This document shows, one piece after another, positions 16,749-25,625 of a stretch of 64,000 nucleotides of DNA. Below the pieces are notes generated by a model. The model was not told where the DNA came from and did not search any database. It worked only from the letters and a program-made list of their open reading frames with translations. The stretch is from contig CP154795.1 of NCBI GenBank assembly GCA_039565995.1, positions 248,001-312,000 on the forward strand, given 5' to 3'. Source of the stretch: Propionibacteriaceae bacterium ZF39. GTDB lineage: Bacteria > Actinomycetota > Actinomycetes > Propionibacteriales > Propionibacteriaceae. The position numbers and the translations under genes are program-made. Numbering within the stretch: the stretch's first letter is position 1; every line of letters starts with the position of its first letter.

Positions 16749-17840
16749 ATGGGGTACGCAGCAGTGGACGCTCCGGCACCGGACGCGCAGGTGCGATCGG
16801 ACTTGGAGTTGCCGATTCTGGATCTGAGCCGGGCGGATGATCCGGAGCAGGCGGCGGCGTTCCGGCGCGATTTGTTGGGGGCGTCGCACGAAGTCGGGTT
16901 CTTCTATCTGACCGGCACGGGGGTCACGGCGGCGGAGACCGCCGAGTTGGTACGCCTCACCGAGGCGTTCTTCGCCCTGCCACTGGCCGACAAGGTCGCG
17001 ATCGAGATGGTGAACAGCCCCCACTATCGGGGCTACACCCAACTCGGCAACGAGACCACCCGCGGGGAACCGGACTGGCGCGAACAGATCGACATCGGCC
17101 CCGAACGCCCCGCGCTGCCACGGAGTGAGGCTGAGCCGTGGAACCTGCTGCAGGGCCCGAACCAGTGGCCTGCAGCCCTGCCGGAACTGCGGCCGGTGAT
17201 CGAGGCCTGGCAGGCGAAGCTGGAAAAGGTCGGGCTGCGGCTGTTGCGGGAGTGGGCCGAGGCGCTGGGTCAGGACCGGCACGTGTTCGATCCGGCGTTC
17301 GCCACCGATCCGGCGACGCTGTTGAAGATCGTGCGCTATCCGTCGGCGGACACGCTGGAGACCACATCTACTCAGGGTGTGGGCCCACACAAGGACTCGG
17401 GCTTCCTCACGTTGCTCTATGTCCCGCCCGGTCAGCCCGGTCTCCAGGTCGATTATCGCGGGCAGTGGCTGGAGGCGACCCCACTCGAGGGCGCGTTCGT
17501 GGTGAATATCGGCGAGATGCTCGAGGTCGCGACCAATGGGCTGCTCAAGGCGACCGTGCATCGCGTCCAGGTGCCGGATCCTGGGCGGGCGCGGATCTCG
17601 ATTCCGTATTTCTACAACCCCAACCTCTCCGCGCGCGTGCCCATTCTGGATTTGCCCGAGGAGTTGCAGGCGTACGCCACCGGGGTCACGCAGGACGAGA
17701 AGAATCTCCTGTTCGGAACGTATGGCGAGAACGCCCTGAAGAGCCGGTTGCGGGCCCATCGGGATGTCACCGAGCGCCATCATGCCGCGCTCGACGCGCA
17801 GTGGAGCGCGCGCCAGCGCCAGGGTTTCGCGTCAGCGTGA
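16749..17840 (+). CDS. Isopenicillin-N-synthase-like 2-oxoglutarate/Fe(II) oxygenase
   Basis: 363 residues from ATG 16749, with GGGAGAG upstream. The N-terminal DIOX_N part (about 25-140) includes GFFYLTGTGV and GYTQLGNETTRGEPDWREQ. The iron ligands are His214-x-Asp216 (PHKDSGFLTLL) and His271 (TVHRV), followed by the RxS motif RISIPYF that binds the cosubstrate. The substrate cannot be told from the sequence. Direct coupling to metY hints at a sulfur-compound substrate or sulfur scavenging. The last 9 bases overlap the 3' end of the convergent SNF2 gene. Confidence 0.88.
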   Translation: MGYAAVDAPAPDAQVRSDLELPILDLSRADDPEQAAAFRRDLLGASHEVGFFYLTGTGVTAAETAELVRLTEAFFALPLADKVAIEMVNSPHYRGYTQLGNETTRGEPDWREQIDIGPERPALPRSEAEPWNLLQGPNQWPAALPELRPVIEAWQAKLEKVGLRLLREWAEALGQDRHVFDPAFATDPATLLKIVRYPSADTLETTSTQGVGPHKDSGFLTLLYVPPGQPGLQVDYRGQWLEATPLEGAFVVNIGEMLEVATNGLLKATVHRVQVPDPGRARISIPYFYNPNLSARVPILDLPEELQAYATGVTQDEKNLLFGTYGENALKSRLRAHRDVTERHHAALDAQWSARQRQGFASA

Positions 17841-20669
17841 GGGAACGATCAGCAGCAGCGGCCTGACCAGGCGTCGGTCGGGGGCCATGTCGGCGATGAG
17901 TTCGGCTTCGTCGCGTACGCCCGATCGGCGGGTCCGGATCGTTTCGCGCTGGGCCAGCTGCTCGGCGGATTCCTGCCAATCGGCTGCACGGTGTTGCCAG
18001 CTGGCGACACGCTCCTTCGCCGAGTGTTCGGCTGCGCCGAAGACGAGCTCGAGGTCCCTCTCTGCCGCGCTGACGGCCAACGGGACGAGGGCCTGATAGT
18101 CAGTCAGGTTCTCGATCGGCCCAGGGTTGTGCTGGTCGATCGGGTGGTGGTCGAGGAGTTCGGAGGGGGAGGCGTACGTCGTCGGGTAAGCATTCGAGCC
18201 CGAACACTCGATGGCGATCCAACTGGCCGCGACGACCTGACCGCGCAGGTTGGTGAGCGTGCCCAGCACCACGAACGTCGGGTAGTCGACCTGACCGCAG
18301 ACGGCGAAGATCTCGTTGCGGCCCAGCGATGCGAGGCTGCGGTCGGCGGCCCACTCGAGCACAGGATGCAGCGGCGATAGATAGTGCGCCTCCGGCCACG
18401 ACGAATCGGATTCATCGGTCAACGCACTGGAGAGAAGATCCTTGCCGCGCTGCAGGGTCGTCGCGAGCTTCAGGGTTTCGGTCACCTTGCGATCCCGCAG
18501 ATAGCTCTGCGGCAACACCTCCAGCCGCTGCCGCAGATCCGCCGGCGGCACGAACTCGACCGTGCCATGCCGGGCATCCTCCCGCCACTGGACGCCATTC
18601 GCAGCGACAGGCGCCTCGGGCGTACCGAACACCTCATACAGCGCATCCCGCAGGAAATCGAGATCTGGATAGGTGGGCTTGGCCGGTGCGGGCAAGGGCT
18701 TCGCGGGCTCCGCCTGCAATTTGGCGAGCCCGGCGAAGAAGTTCCCGATCACGTCGACCTCCGCCACCTGCGCAGGCGTGCGGACGACATCGTCGAGCTT
18801 CCGCTGACCGGCCAGGACCTTGAGGATCGCGTCCTCCTCGGCTTTCACCGAGTACGCCCCCATCAGCGACGCCGCATCACCGAGCGCCTTGTGGGCCTCG
18901 GCTTCCTTCTCCATCAGCCGGGTGAGCACGCGCAGGTCACCGGAGAACCGCTCGGACGTGGGCTTCAGCAGGAGCGTTGTGATCCGCGGCGATTGCGTCT
19001 GGCCATAGCGGTCGATGCGGCCATTGCGCTGCTCGATCCGGATCAGCGACCACGGAATGTCGAAGTGGATCAGCTCGTGACACTGCCGATGCAGGTTCAC
19101 GCCTTCGGATGCGACATCGCCGGTCACCAGGACGCGGATCGGGGAGTTCGACTGTTTGAACGACTCGACGATCTCCTGCTGCTTGTCGTCCGGGAGCCCA
19201 CCGTGGAGGATCTCGACGTTCTCCGGTTTGAGCTTGAGGTCCTTGCACAGCTTGGCCTGCAGCCAATGCAACGTCGCGACGCGTTCCGCGAACACGACCG
19301 CGCGGTTCGACTTCTTTACGTCAATCTCGTTGAGCAGGTCGAGCAGACGGGCGTACTTGGCAGAGGAATTGAACGATTTGTCGTTCAGCGCACCGAGTCG
19401 TTCGAGCGCCTCGATCTCGCGTTCATCCGTCGTCTGCTTCAGCCGATTGGCGATGGTGTCGCGGAGCGCGGCGGGGGAGGAGAGGTACGCCTTCGCCAGG
19501 GTCCATGGGAACAGGCGTACGGGAGTCGGGGGCTTCGAGACGCTCGTGCCGGTCCCTGAGGAGGCCGCCTGCGGCCGTCTCGAAGGGCGCTCCTCAGCCG
19601 TCGCAGAGGGATAGAGCCAGGTCTCGTCCAGCTCGGTGGCGACGGCATCCTCGGCAGCGGACGCGTCGATCAGCACGTTGTTGGGCTCGGCCCGCTCCGC
19701 CCACTGCGCGCCGACGATGCGGGCCACCTCGTCGGAGTGCCGGTGGCGGCGAATGACGAGGCGCCTGACCTCGGGCTCGATCAGCTCGCCGGACGGTGTG
19801 ACCGCGGTCGGTTCGAGCAGGCGTACCAACTCCGCAAACGACTCCGGCTTGCCGTTGTGCGGGGTCGCCGAGGCGAGGATCAGCGCATCGGTGGTGGCGG
19901 CCAACTCGCGGGCGAGCCGGTTGTTCTGCGTCTCGGCGTTGGTGACGTTGTGCGACTCGTCGATGACGACCGCATCCCAGCGATGCCGGCGCAGGTCGCG
20001 CACGAACCGGTCCTGCTTCAGGGTGTCCATCGAGATGATGACCCGTTTGAAGTACGTGAACGGGTTGCGGGTCGCGGGCAGCAGCTGCTTCACCCGCTGT
20101 ACGCCAACCGAGTCCAGCCGGACGAACGGCAACGCGAACCTGGTCCACATCTCGTGCTGCATCTGCTCCAGCACATGCCGCGGACACACGATCAGGATGC
20201 GTTCGCCGCGACCCCGGCGTACCAACTCCGACAGGATCATCCCGATCTCCAGCGTCTTGCCGAGACCGACAGCATCCGCGAGGAGAATCCGCGGGCGCAG
20301 CAGATCGGGGTTGAGCGCCTTCTCCACGGCCGAACGCTGATAGGGGAGCTGATCCGCGAGCGCCTGGGTCGACACCGACAGCGTCTGGTCCGCGACCGGA
20401 AGGGGCGTCTTGCGGACGGTGGCCTCGAGCCAGAGCTTCGCTCGGCGATAGCCAGGGGAGTCATCCGCACGCAGCGTCGCGTCGGTCGGGTTGAGCGCCT
20501 TGATCGTGTCGAGGGACTCATAGAACGTCGCGCTCGTGCCACGGACGAGCTCGGACAGGCCCTGGACGTGCAGGAGCTGGGCGCCACTGGCAGTGGTGTT
20601 GACCGAGGTGACGAGCCATTCCTCGTCGCGGACCTCCACGATCGAACCCGGCGCAACCGTCAGCGTCAT
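17832..20669 (-). CDS. SNF2-family helicase, DrmD-like
   Basis: 945 residues. N-terminal part about 1-100, then Walker A DAVGLGKTLEIG near 131, DESH motif II near 235 (VVIDESHNVTNAETQNNRLA), SATPHNGKPESF near 270, and the second RecA-like domain with VLVTGDVASEGVNLHRQCHE near 520 and QRNGRIDRYGQ near 550. It belongs to the SNF2 branch with HepA/RapA-like order, as does DrmD, the helicase specific to class 1 DISARM. A 69-bp repeat is inserted in frame near residue 357-380. It lies 5.3 kb upstream of the methyltransferase, same strand, with toxin-antitoxin genes and a metY operon between. Confidence 0.85.
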   Translation of the reverse strand: MTLTVAPGSIVEVRDEEWLVTSVNTTASGAQLLHVQGLSELVRGTSATFYESLDTIKALNPTDATLRADDSPGYRRAKLWLEATVRKTPLPVADQTLSVSTQALADQLPYQRSAVEKALNPDLLRPRILLADAVGLGKTLEIGMILSELVRRGRGERILIVCPRHVLEQMQHEMWTRFALPFVRLDSVGVQRVKQLLPATRNPFTYFKRVIISMDTLKQDRFVRDLRRHRWDAVVIDESHNVTNAETQNNRLARELAATTDALILASATPHNGKPESFAELVRLLEPTAVTPSGELIEPEVRRLVIRRHRHSDEVARIVGAQWAERAEPNNVLIDASAAEDAVATELDETWLYPSATAEERPSRRPQAASSGTGTSVSKPPTPVRLFPWTLAKAYLSSPAALRDTIANRLKQTTDEREIEALERLGALNDKSFNSSAKYARLLDLLNEIDVKKSNRAVVFAERVATLHWLQAKLCKDLKLKPENVEILHGGLPDDKQQEIVESFKQSNSPIRVLVTGDVASEGVNLHRQCHELIHFDIPWSLIRIEQRNGRIDRYGQTQSPRITTLLLKPTSERFSGDLRVLTRLMEKEAEAHKALGDAASLMGAYSVKAEEDAILKVLAGQRKLDDVVRTPAQVAEVDVIGNFFAGLAKLQAEPAKPLPAPAKPTYPDLDFLRDALYEVFGTPEAPVAANGVQWREDARHGTVEFVPPADLRQRLEVLPQSYLRDRKVTETLKLATTLQRGKDLLSSALTDESDSSWPEAHYLSPLHPVLEWAADRSLASLGRNEIFAVCGQVDYPTFVVLGTLTNLRGQVVAASWIAIECSGSNAYPTTYASPSELLDHHPIDQHNPGPIENLTDYQALVPLAVSAAERDLELVFGAAEHSAKERVASWQHRAADWQESAEQLAQRETIRTRRSGVRDEAELIADMAPDRRLVRPLLLIVPSR
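19531..19599. repeat. 69-bp REP-like repeat inside the SNF2 gene
   Basis: Its ends, GGCTTCGAGACGCTCG and GCTCCTCAGCC, match the 33-bp copies at 4616 and 10151. The extra middle (CCTGAGGAGGCCGCCTGC and beyond) adds a second palindromic half: CTTCGAGACG (19533-19542) pairs with CGTCTCGAAG (19576-19585). On the coding strand it is in frame and reads AEERPSRRP...GTSVSKP, matching the peptide at the same repeat in the methyltransferase. Confidence 0.8.
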
Positions 20670-20780
20670 CGCAGCCCCTCGTCCTTGCTGGTCTGTGACT
20701 CCTGACCCTAGCGAAAGGAGTTGGTGTGCTCCGAAGAGCAGCTAGAGAGGGCTCACCTCTCGGACCTGGGCGCTGCTCGG

Positions 20781-21071
20781 TCAGTCCTCCTCGACCCACG
20801 TGCCGAGCCGAATGGTCCACTCGCGGATGGTGCGTCCGGTCACGAGTCCGGCCCGGTCGAACGGGTCGGTATCGAGGAACTGTGCGACGTGTTCCACGCT
20901 ATCGGCGCGCACGATCACGAGGGCCCCGGCCGGGCCATCGAGCAGCCGACCGCCTGCCACGACTTCGCACTGGGGCGTACCCGCCCGTAGGTGTGCCTGA
21001 TGCGCTGGGCGCAGCTCATCGAAGCGGTCCTTGTCATCGACAAAGTCATAACTCACAGCAAAATAGGCCAC
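20781..21071 (-). CDS. YciI-like protein
   Basis: 96 residues. The fold order of YciI proteins can be followed: N-terminal strand MAYFAVSYDFVDDKD, RPAHQAHLRA (helix with the conserved His), VVAGGRLLDGPAGALVIVRADSVEHVAQFLDTDPF, and the C-terminal strands with WTIRLGTW. Related proteins are small dimers with an active-site His/Asp pair and mostly unknown substrates. It lies about 110 bp upstream of the SNF2 gene on the same strand and just downstream of a flavin reductase; joint expression is possible. Confidence 0.8.
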   Translation of the reverse strand: MAYFAVSYDFVDDKDRFDELRPAHQAHLRAGTPQCEVVAGGRLLDGPAGALVIVRADSVEHVAQFLDTDPFDRAGLVTGRTIREWTIRLGTWVEED

Positions 21072-21100
21072 GTGGTCACGGTATCGATGCGTTTGTGCCG

Positions 21101-21649
21101 CTAGCCCTGCGTTTGGCTCCGTGACGCATCCGCCGGGACCGGACGCTCCTCGGCTGGGTGGCCGGGTGAAAGTTCTCCCAGCGCGCTCAATCTGAGTGGC
21201 TCAAACTCGTCGGCACAGGTCGCCTCATCAGCGCCCACCACGAAGCACACGTGATCGTGTCCCACATCGAGCACCGTCAATCTGCGACCCACGAACCGAT
21301 TCGGCAGGGCAGTGACCAGCGGCGTACCCTCCTGCCCCCGCGACCACTCCACCATCTCGAACTTGTCCGCGGAATCCCCGGTCAACTCACCGAAGACGCT
21401 GGCAACCGCCTCATCGCCCACCGTCAGGAAGTGCACGGCGAGATGACTGGAGTGGAGCGCGACGCGATACGTGTGATTGGCCTTCGACAACCACACCGCA
21501 TGCCGGGGTGGATCGATGCCGCACTGGCTGTGGAACCCGACCACGCACCCGGCCAGCTCCGTCCCGTCGCACGCCGTCACCACGATCATCGCGCCGTCGG
21601 CACGGGCGACGAGTTCGTCGTACGCCTCACTCACGGCCGGCTGCCTCAT
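21101..21649 (-). CDS. Flavin reductase domain protein
   Basis: 182 residues. It shows the split-barrel FMN-binding layout of the flavin reductase-like family: GAMIVVTACDGTELAGCVVG (residues about 19-38), CGIDPPRHAVWLSKANHTY, HLAVHFLTVGD and the GDSADKFEMVEW stretch typical of these enzymes. It would reduce free flavin with NAD(P)H. The gene starts inside the end of the RibD-like gene (23-base overlap), so the two are translationally coupled, which suits a flavin-linked pair. The last 25 residues are polar and low in complexity. Confidence 0.82.
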   Translation of the reverse strand: MRQPAVSEAYDELVARADGAMIVVTACDGTELAGCVVGFHSQCGIDPPRHAVWLSKANHTYRVALHSSHLAVHFLTVGDEAVASVFGELTGDSADKFEMVEWSRGQEGTPLVTALPNRFVGRRLTVLDVGHDHVCFVVGADEATCADEFEPLRLSALGELSPGHPAEERPVPADASRSQTQG

Positions 21650-22367
21650 AGCGCAGGAACAGCGTGGAGTCGTGGACGAGGGAGTGGCGGAGTTGGTACG
21701 CCGACGTCCCCCCGCCCTCCGGCGTCAGCGCCACGGGCAACGGGTCGCCACCCATCAACGGGGTGAGCGTGAGGCACAGCTCGTCGAGCAGCCCCGAGGC
21801 GGCCAGTCTCCCGAGCAACGTTGGGCCGCCCTCGCAGAGGACCGTCGAGAACCCGCGTCCGAGCAACTCTTGCAGCATCGCGCCCAGATCGACCGACTCC
21901 TCGCCCACGACCAACACCTCGGCATGGTCCCGTGCTCGCGCCAGGCGATCGGCCGGCGCGGCTGCGCACGTGATCACCATCGTCGGCGTACCCGCCTCGG
22001 AGAAGAGCGCACTCTCCCAATCGAGGTCGAGCGAGCGGGTGACGACGGCGAGGGGAGGCAGGGGCGTACGCCCGGTCGCGACCCGGGCAGCCTGTCGCTC
22101 CTCGGGCAGTCGGACGGGCCCATAGCCCTCCTTGCGTACCGTCTCCGCACCTACCACCACGACATCCGCCAGTGCGCGCATCAGCCGGAACAGCTCCACG
22201 TCCGGCCCTTCCGACAACGGCCCGACCCGGCCACCCACGGCGGCGGTCCCGTCGAGCCCGGCCACCATGTTCGCCATCGTCCACGCGCGGCCTTCGGGGT
22301 GGGGCCGGGGCACGTCATAGGGCGCCAGCATGTCCGGGACTGTTGTGCTCTTCGTCAGCTCATGCAT
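21627..22367 (-). CDS. RibD C-terminal-domain reductase (pyrimidine reductase-like)
   Basis: 246 residues from ATG 22367, which has GGAGGG upstream. It consists of only the dihydrofolate-reductase-like domain of RibD: WTMANMVAGLDGTAAVGGRVG near 30, ADVVVVGAETVRKEGYGP near 75, PLAVVTRSLDLDWES, and STVLCEGGPTLLGRLAASGLLDELCLTLTPLM near 190. The GG near 190 binds the NADPH phosphates. It may act on a riboflavin precursor or on another lactone or aminouracil; the deaminase half is absent. It overlaps the flavin reductase downstream. Confidence 0.85.
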   Translation of the reverse strand: MHELTKSTTVPDMLAPYDVPRPHPEGRAWTMANMVAGLDGTAAVGGRVGPLSEGPDVELFRLMRALADVVVVGAETVRKEGYGPVRLPEERQAARVATGRTPLPPLAVVTRSLDLDWESALFSEAGTPTMVITCAAAPADRLARARDHAEVLVVGEESVDLGAMLQELLGRGFSTVLCEGGPTLLGRLAASGLLDELCLTLTPLMGGDPLPVALTPEGGGTSAYQLRHSLVHDSTLFLRYEAAGRE

Positions 22368-22510
22368 GCGGCCCTCCGCCAATAGCGATTAGTCGATAAT
22401 CCGGTTCCAGCGTGTCACAACACCACGGACGGGCGTTCGGGCATCCCGGCCGGCTATAGGTTGGTGAGCCAGGAAGCTTCGTTCACACCTCAGACAGGAG
22501 CCCTTGAGCC

Positions 22511-22951
22511 ATGAGCTTTCATGTCTATCTTTCCGGCGAGATCCACAGCGACTGGCGCGAGGAGATCCAGCGCGGGGCCGAGGCCGCGGGGCTGGATGTG
22601 GTGTTCACCGCGCCGGTGACGGACCACGACGCGAGCGATGCCGCCGGAGATCACCTGGGCGAGACCCCCAGCGACTTCTGGCGCGACCATCAGTCGTCCA
22701 AGGTTAATTCGATCCGTACGCGCACGCTGATCGAGCAGGCCGATCTCGTGGTCGTGCGGTTCGGCGACAAATACAAGCAGTGGAACGCCGCGTTCGATGC
22801 CGGCTACTGCGCCGCTCTCGCCAAGCCCTATGTGACCCTCCACGCGCCCGACATCGTCCACGCGCTCAAGGAAGTCGACGCCGCAGCCCAGTCCTGGTGC
22901 ACGACGACCGATCAGGTCGTGGAGATCCTGCGGTACGTGCTCAAGGCCTGA
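22511..22951 (+). CDS. ytoQ: YtoQ family protein
   Basis: 146 residues with a good AGGAG site before the start. Family hallmarks are FHVYLSGEIHSDWREEI at the N-terminus, FTAPVTDHDASDAAGD (about 32-47), SDFWRDHQSSKVNSIRTR, and VVRFGDKYKQWNAAFDAGYC plus KPYVTLH. The fold is nucleoside-2-deoxyribosyltransferase-like, but the reaction is unknown. It is the intact copy of a duplicated gene: 25626-25914 is a deleted second copy 3 kb downstream. It is divergent from the RibD-type gene, and its last bases overlap the convergent acyltransferase gene by 11 bp. Confidence 0.88.
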   Translation: MSFHVYLSGEIHSDWREEIQRGAEAAGLDVVFTAPVTDHDASDAAGDHLGETPSDFWRDHQSSKVNSIRTRTLIEQADLVVVRFGDKYKQWNAAFDAGYCAALAKPYVTLHAPDIVHALKEVDAAAQSWCTTTDQVVEILRYVLKA

Positions 22952-24038
22952 ACCCGTCCCTACCCCGTGCCCTGAACAGCGCGCGCGAGTGGCGTCGCCC
23001 GTTGAGCCACTTGCCGATCCACGTGGAACGGACGAACAGGTCGTAGCTCACGATGAGGATGATCGTCGTGAGGCCCATGGTGATGAGCAACTTCACCTCG
23101 GCCAGCAGGGGTGCGTGGGTGAGGAAAGCGCCGATCCCGACAAGTAGGGGGAGGTGCAGGAGATACATCCAATAGGACGCGTCCGCGAGATAACGAATCC
23201 AGGCGCGCTCTTCTCGGAGATGGGTGGCTCCCATGCCGATGAGGCCGAAGCACCAGGCGGCCGAACTCGCCGCGGAACACACGGCGAGGGCCCAGTTCGG
23301 CCCTGCCGGAAGGCCGACGAGCCCCCCGAGAAGGAGTACGCCGGCCGAGGTGATCGCTGCCATGACGAGGTACGCCCGCCAGCGTCTGCCGAGTCGCTGC
23401 AGCGAATCCGGCCGCCGTGCGAGCAGCCAGCCCACAACGAACGCCGTGCCATAGGCGACGAGTCCCGAGGCCTCGGGCAGCAGGGTGGTGGGGGCATCGA
23501 TGCCGGAATAGTTCGTTGCCTGCCAGAACAGCGTGATGAGATAGGTCACCGCGAGCAGGCCGAAGCCGACGGGACCAGCGGTTGTCGCTGACAAGCCATC
23601 GGCCAGCCGGCGAGACCACGTGGGTGTCAGGCGGAGGGCCAGGGCCCGAGCGGCGATCACGATCAGGCACACCTGCATCAGCACCCACAGGAACCAGAGT
23701 TGCCCCGGGGTGAAGGCAGCTGCGGGATCTGCCGGGGGCGGGGGCAGCGGGATGCCGTGTTTCTGGTGCCACCACATCGAGATGAGGCCGAGGGGAAGCA
23801 CCGCCAGGGGCCAGAACGCGAGCACGGGCACGGCGATGCGTACGAAGCGTTCCCTCAGGAACCGCGCCGGTCCGCGTTTGGCGACGACGACCCGGGCGAA
23901 GTAGCCCGCGAGAAGCATGAACACCGACATCCGGAACAGGTGGATGACGGCGTTCGCCGGCAGGGCGTACGCGACGGGAGCCTGATCGGAAATCATCCAT
24001 GGCATGCCCGGCACGAACGGCATCAGCGCATGCAGCAC
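22941..24038 (-). CDS. Acyltransferase-3 family membrane protein, 5' end probably frameshifted
   Basis: About 365 residues from GTG 24038, with roughly ten hydrophobic segments and the RFVRIAVPVLAFW pattern of OafA/WecH-type O-acyltransferases. It moves acyl groups onto surface glycans or other molecules in the membrane. The usual N-terminus with the catalytic His (RxxGLDAIRAGALLLGIVLH) is present in this frame but upstream of the GTG: translating from about 24105 gives RIHGLDAIRAGALLLGIVLH. No ATG, GTG or TTG opens that frame before its upstream stop. An ATG at 24130 is one base out of frame. A single-base indel at about 24110-24125 (real or a sequencing error) would restore a normal start MSTP.... 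Convergent with ytoQ. Confidence 0.78.
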   Translation of the reverse strand: MLHALMPFVPGMPWMISDQAPVAYALPANAVIHLFRMSVFMLLAGYFARVVVAKRGPARFLRERFVRIAVPVLAFWPLAVLPLGLISMWWHQKHGIPLPPPPADPAAAFTPGQLWFLWVLMQVCLIVIAARALALRLTPTWSRRLADGLSATTAGPVGFGLLAVTYLITLFWQATNYSGIDAPTTLLPEASGLVAYGTAFVVGWLLARRPDSLQRLGRRWRAYLVMAAITSAGVLLLGGLVGLPAGPNWALAVCSAASSAAWCFGLIGMGATHLREERAWIRYLADASYWMYLLHLPLLVGIGAFLTHAPLLAEVKLLITMGLTTIILIVSYDLFVRSTWIGKWLNGRRHSRALFRARGRDGFRP

Positions 24039-24283
24039 GATGCCGAGCAGGAGCGCGCCCGCGCGAATCGCATCGAGACCGTGGATGCGGCTGCTGGTGA
24101 CGGCATTCTGCGTGGTGCTGGGGTGCTCATGCTTGGAAACTACGCAGCAGAAGCAGTCATCAGATCCACTGGTTGGGCATAGTTCGCCTCAACCGATCAG
24201 TGGACGGTCGCACCCGAATCGCGTACGCGTGCTCATCGCGGGGCGCGAGCGTCAGCGGCTGAACAGGCCACGGCCACAGGGCG

Positions 24284-25489
24284 TCAACCGGAACAGGGCA
24301 GCAGGTTCTGGGCATCCTTGAGGGTGAGTACGCGCTCGACGGAGGCATCGACTTTCGCGGCGAAGGCAGGATCGCTCCCGTATCGCTCCGAGATCGCCTG
24401 ATTCATCTGCGGGATCTGCTCGGGGTCTGCGGTGAGCACCAGGTCACCACCCGAGTCGATGAACAGGGTGGCCCGATCGGCCACCGAAGTCGCCTCGACG
24501 GATCGGGCCGCGCCGACATCATCGGTGATGACAACTCCGTCGAAACCCAGCTGCTCCCGGAGCAGGTCGGTGATGATCGGTCGCGAAAAAGCTGCCTGAT
24601 TGTCGGGGTCGATCTGGGGGTACCGAGCCGTGCTCACCATGATCATCGGGGCGCCCTCATCGATCGCGGCCCGGAACGGGTCGAGCATGGGATCGTCCGG
24701 CGTCATGGTGTGATCGTCGATGCCGGTCGCGGTTTGGTCGGTGTTGCCGCTGATGCGGCCGATGCCGGGAAAGTGCTTCACGGTCGGCACGAGCCCGCCG
24801 TCCTGCATCCCCTGCATGAACGCGAGCATGGGCGGGGTGACCTCGTCGGCCGTCGCGCCGTATTGCCGCGAGTAATAACCGATCGGCGCATTGCTGGTGC
24901 CGATCTCCGTCGGGACGACGTCGGCGACGGGCGCCAGATTGATGTGTACGCCCAGGTCGGCCAGTTGCCGGGCCCACGTGGCGGCCCCAGCCCTGAGCTC
25001 GGCCTGCGGAAGGTCTGCCTGCTCCAACGCGGACGGGATGGTGTCGATGCCCTGACCCTTGACCTGTTGGACCTGGCCACCCTCCTGGTCGACGGCAACC
25101 CAGATGCCGATCGGGTCGTCGCCGGGGGCCAGTTGCTGGAGCTCCTCAGCGGCCCCGGAAACCGAATCAGGCGAGGCCCAACCGCCGAGGAGAATGACCG
25201 ACCCGGCGTCGCCGTCCTGCACGACACGGTGGGCCGGGCTCGTCGTGGAGGTCGTCATGCCGACCATCAGGAGCTGCGCGGCCTTCTGGCGTGGATCCAG
25301 GCTCTGGGTTGTGCTCACCGCACAGGAGAGGGCTGGGCTTGGGCTGGTGGTGACAGTGGGTGTCGGATCAGGAGAGCTGTCCTCGGGGTTTGGGGTGCCA
25401 GGGGTCGGCGGCGACGCCACCTCCCCGGTCTGGCAGGACGTCAGCGCCATGGTGGCGATCATTGCCAGAACTACACCGCGAATCCGCAC
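24284..25489 (-). CDS. GH3 beta-N-acetylhexosaminidase lipoprotein (NagZ-like)
   Basis: 401 residues from GTG 25489, chosen because AGGAGG lies 5 bases upstream and the start gives a lipoprotein signal: basic RIRG, hydrophobic stretch, lipobox LTSC with Cys at about 18. A Pro/Ser/Thr linker follows to residue 60. GH3 catalytic-domain marks are VDQEGGQVQQVKG near 140, APVADVVPTEIGTSNAPIG, TVKHFPGIGRISGNTDQTATG near 235, and VVITDDVGAARS near 325, with the Asp nucleophile of the SDD/TDD type. It hydrolyses GlcNAc from muropeptides, here on the outer face of the membrane. It stands alone, near an M23 peptidase. Confidence 0.9.
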   Translation of the reverse strand: MRIRGVVLAMIATMALTSCQTGEVASPPTPGTPNPEDSSPDPTPTVTTSPSPALSCAVSTTQSLDPRQKAAQLLMVGMTTSTTSPAHRVVQDGDAGSVILLGGWASPDSVSGAAEELQQLAPGDDPIGIWVAVDQEGGQVQQVKGQGIDTIPSALEQADLPQAELRAGAATWARQLADLGVHINLAPVADVVPTEIGTSNAPIGYYSRQYGATADEVTPPMLAFMQGMQDGGLVPTVKHFPGIGRISGNTDQTATGIDDHTMTPDDPMLDPFRAAIDEGAPMIMVSTARYPQIDPDNQAAFSRPIITDLLREQLGFDGVVITDDVGAARSVEATSVADRATLFIDSGGDLVLTADPEQIPQMNQAISERYGSDPAFAAKVDASVERVLTLKDAQNLLPCSG

Positions 25490-25625
25490 CTGTCCTCCTT
25501 CGCTCAGGGTTTCCGACCTAGAGGATAGATCGACAAAGCGACCCCGAAGACTCCGGCCGGGTGTGGTTGCGAGGGCTATAGGGTCGGAAGCAGGAACAAT
25601 GACCTCCCGAGGAGCGCCCATCATC

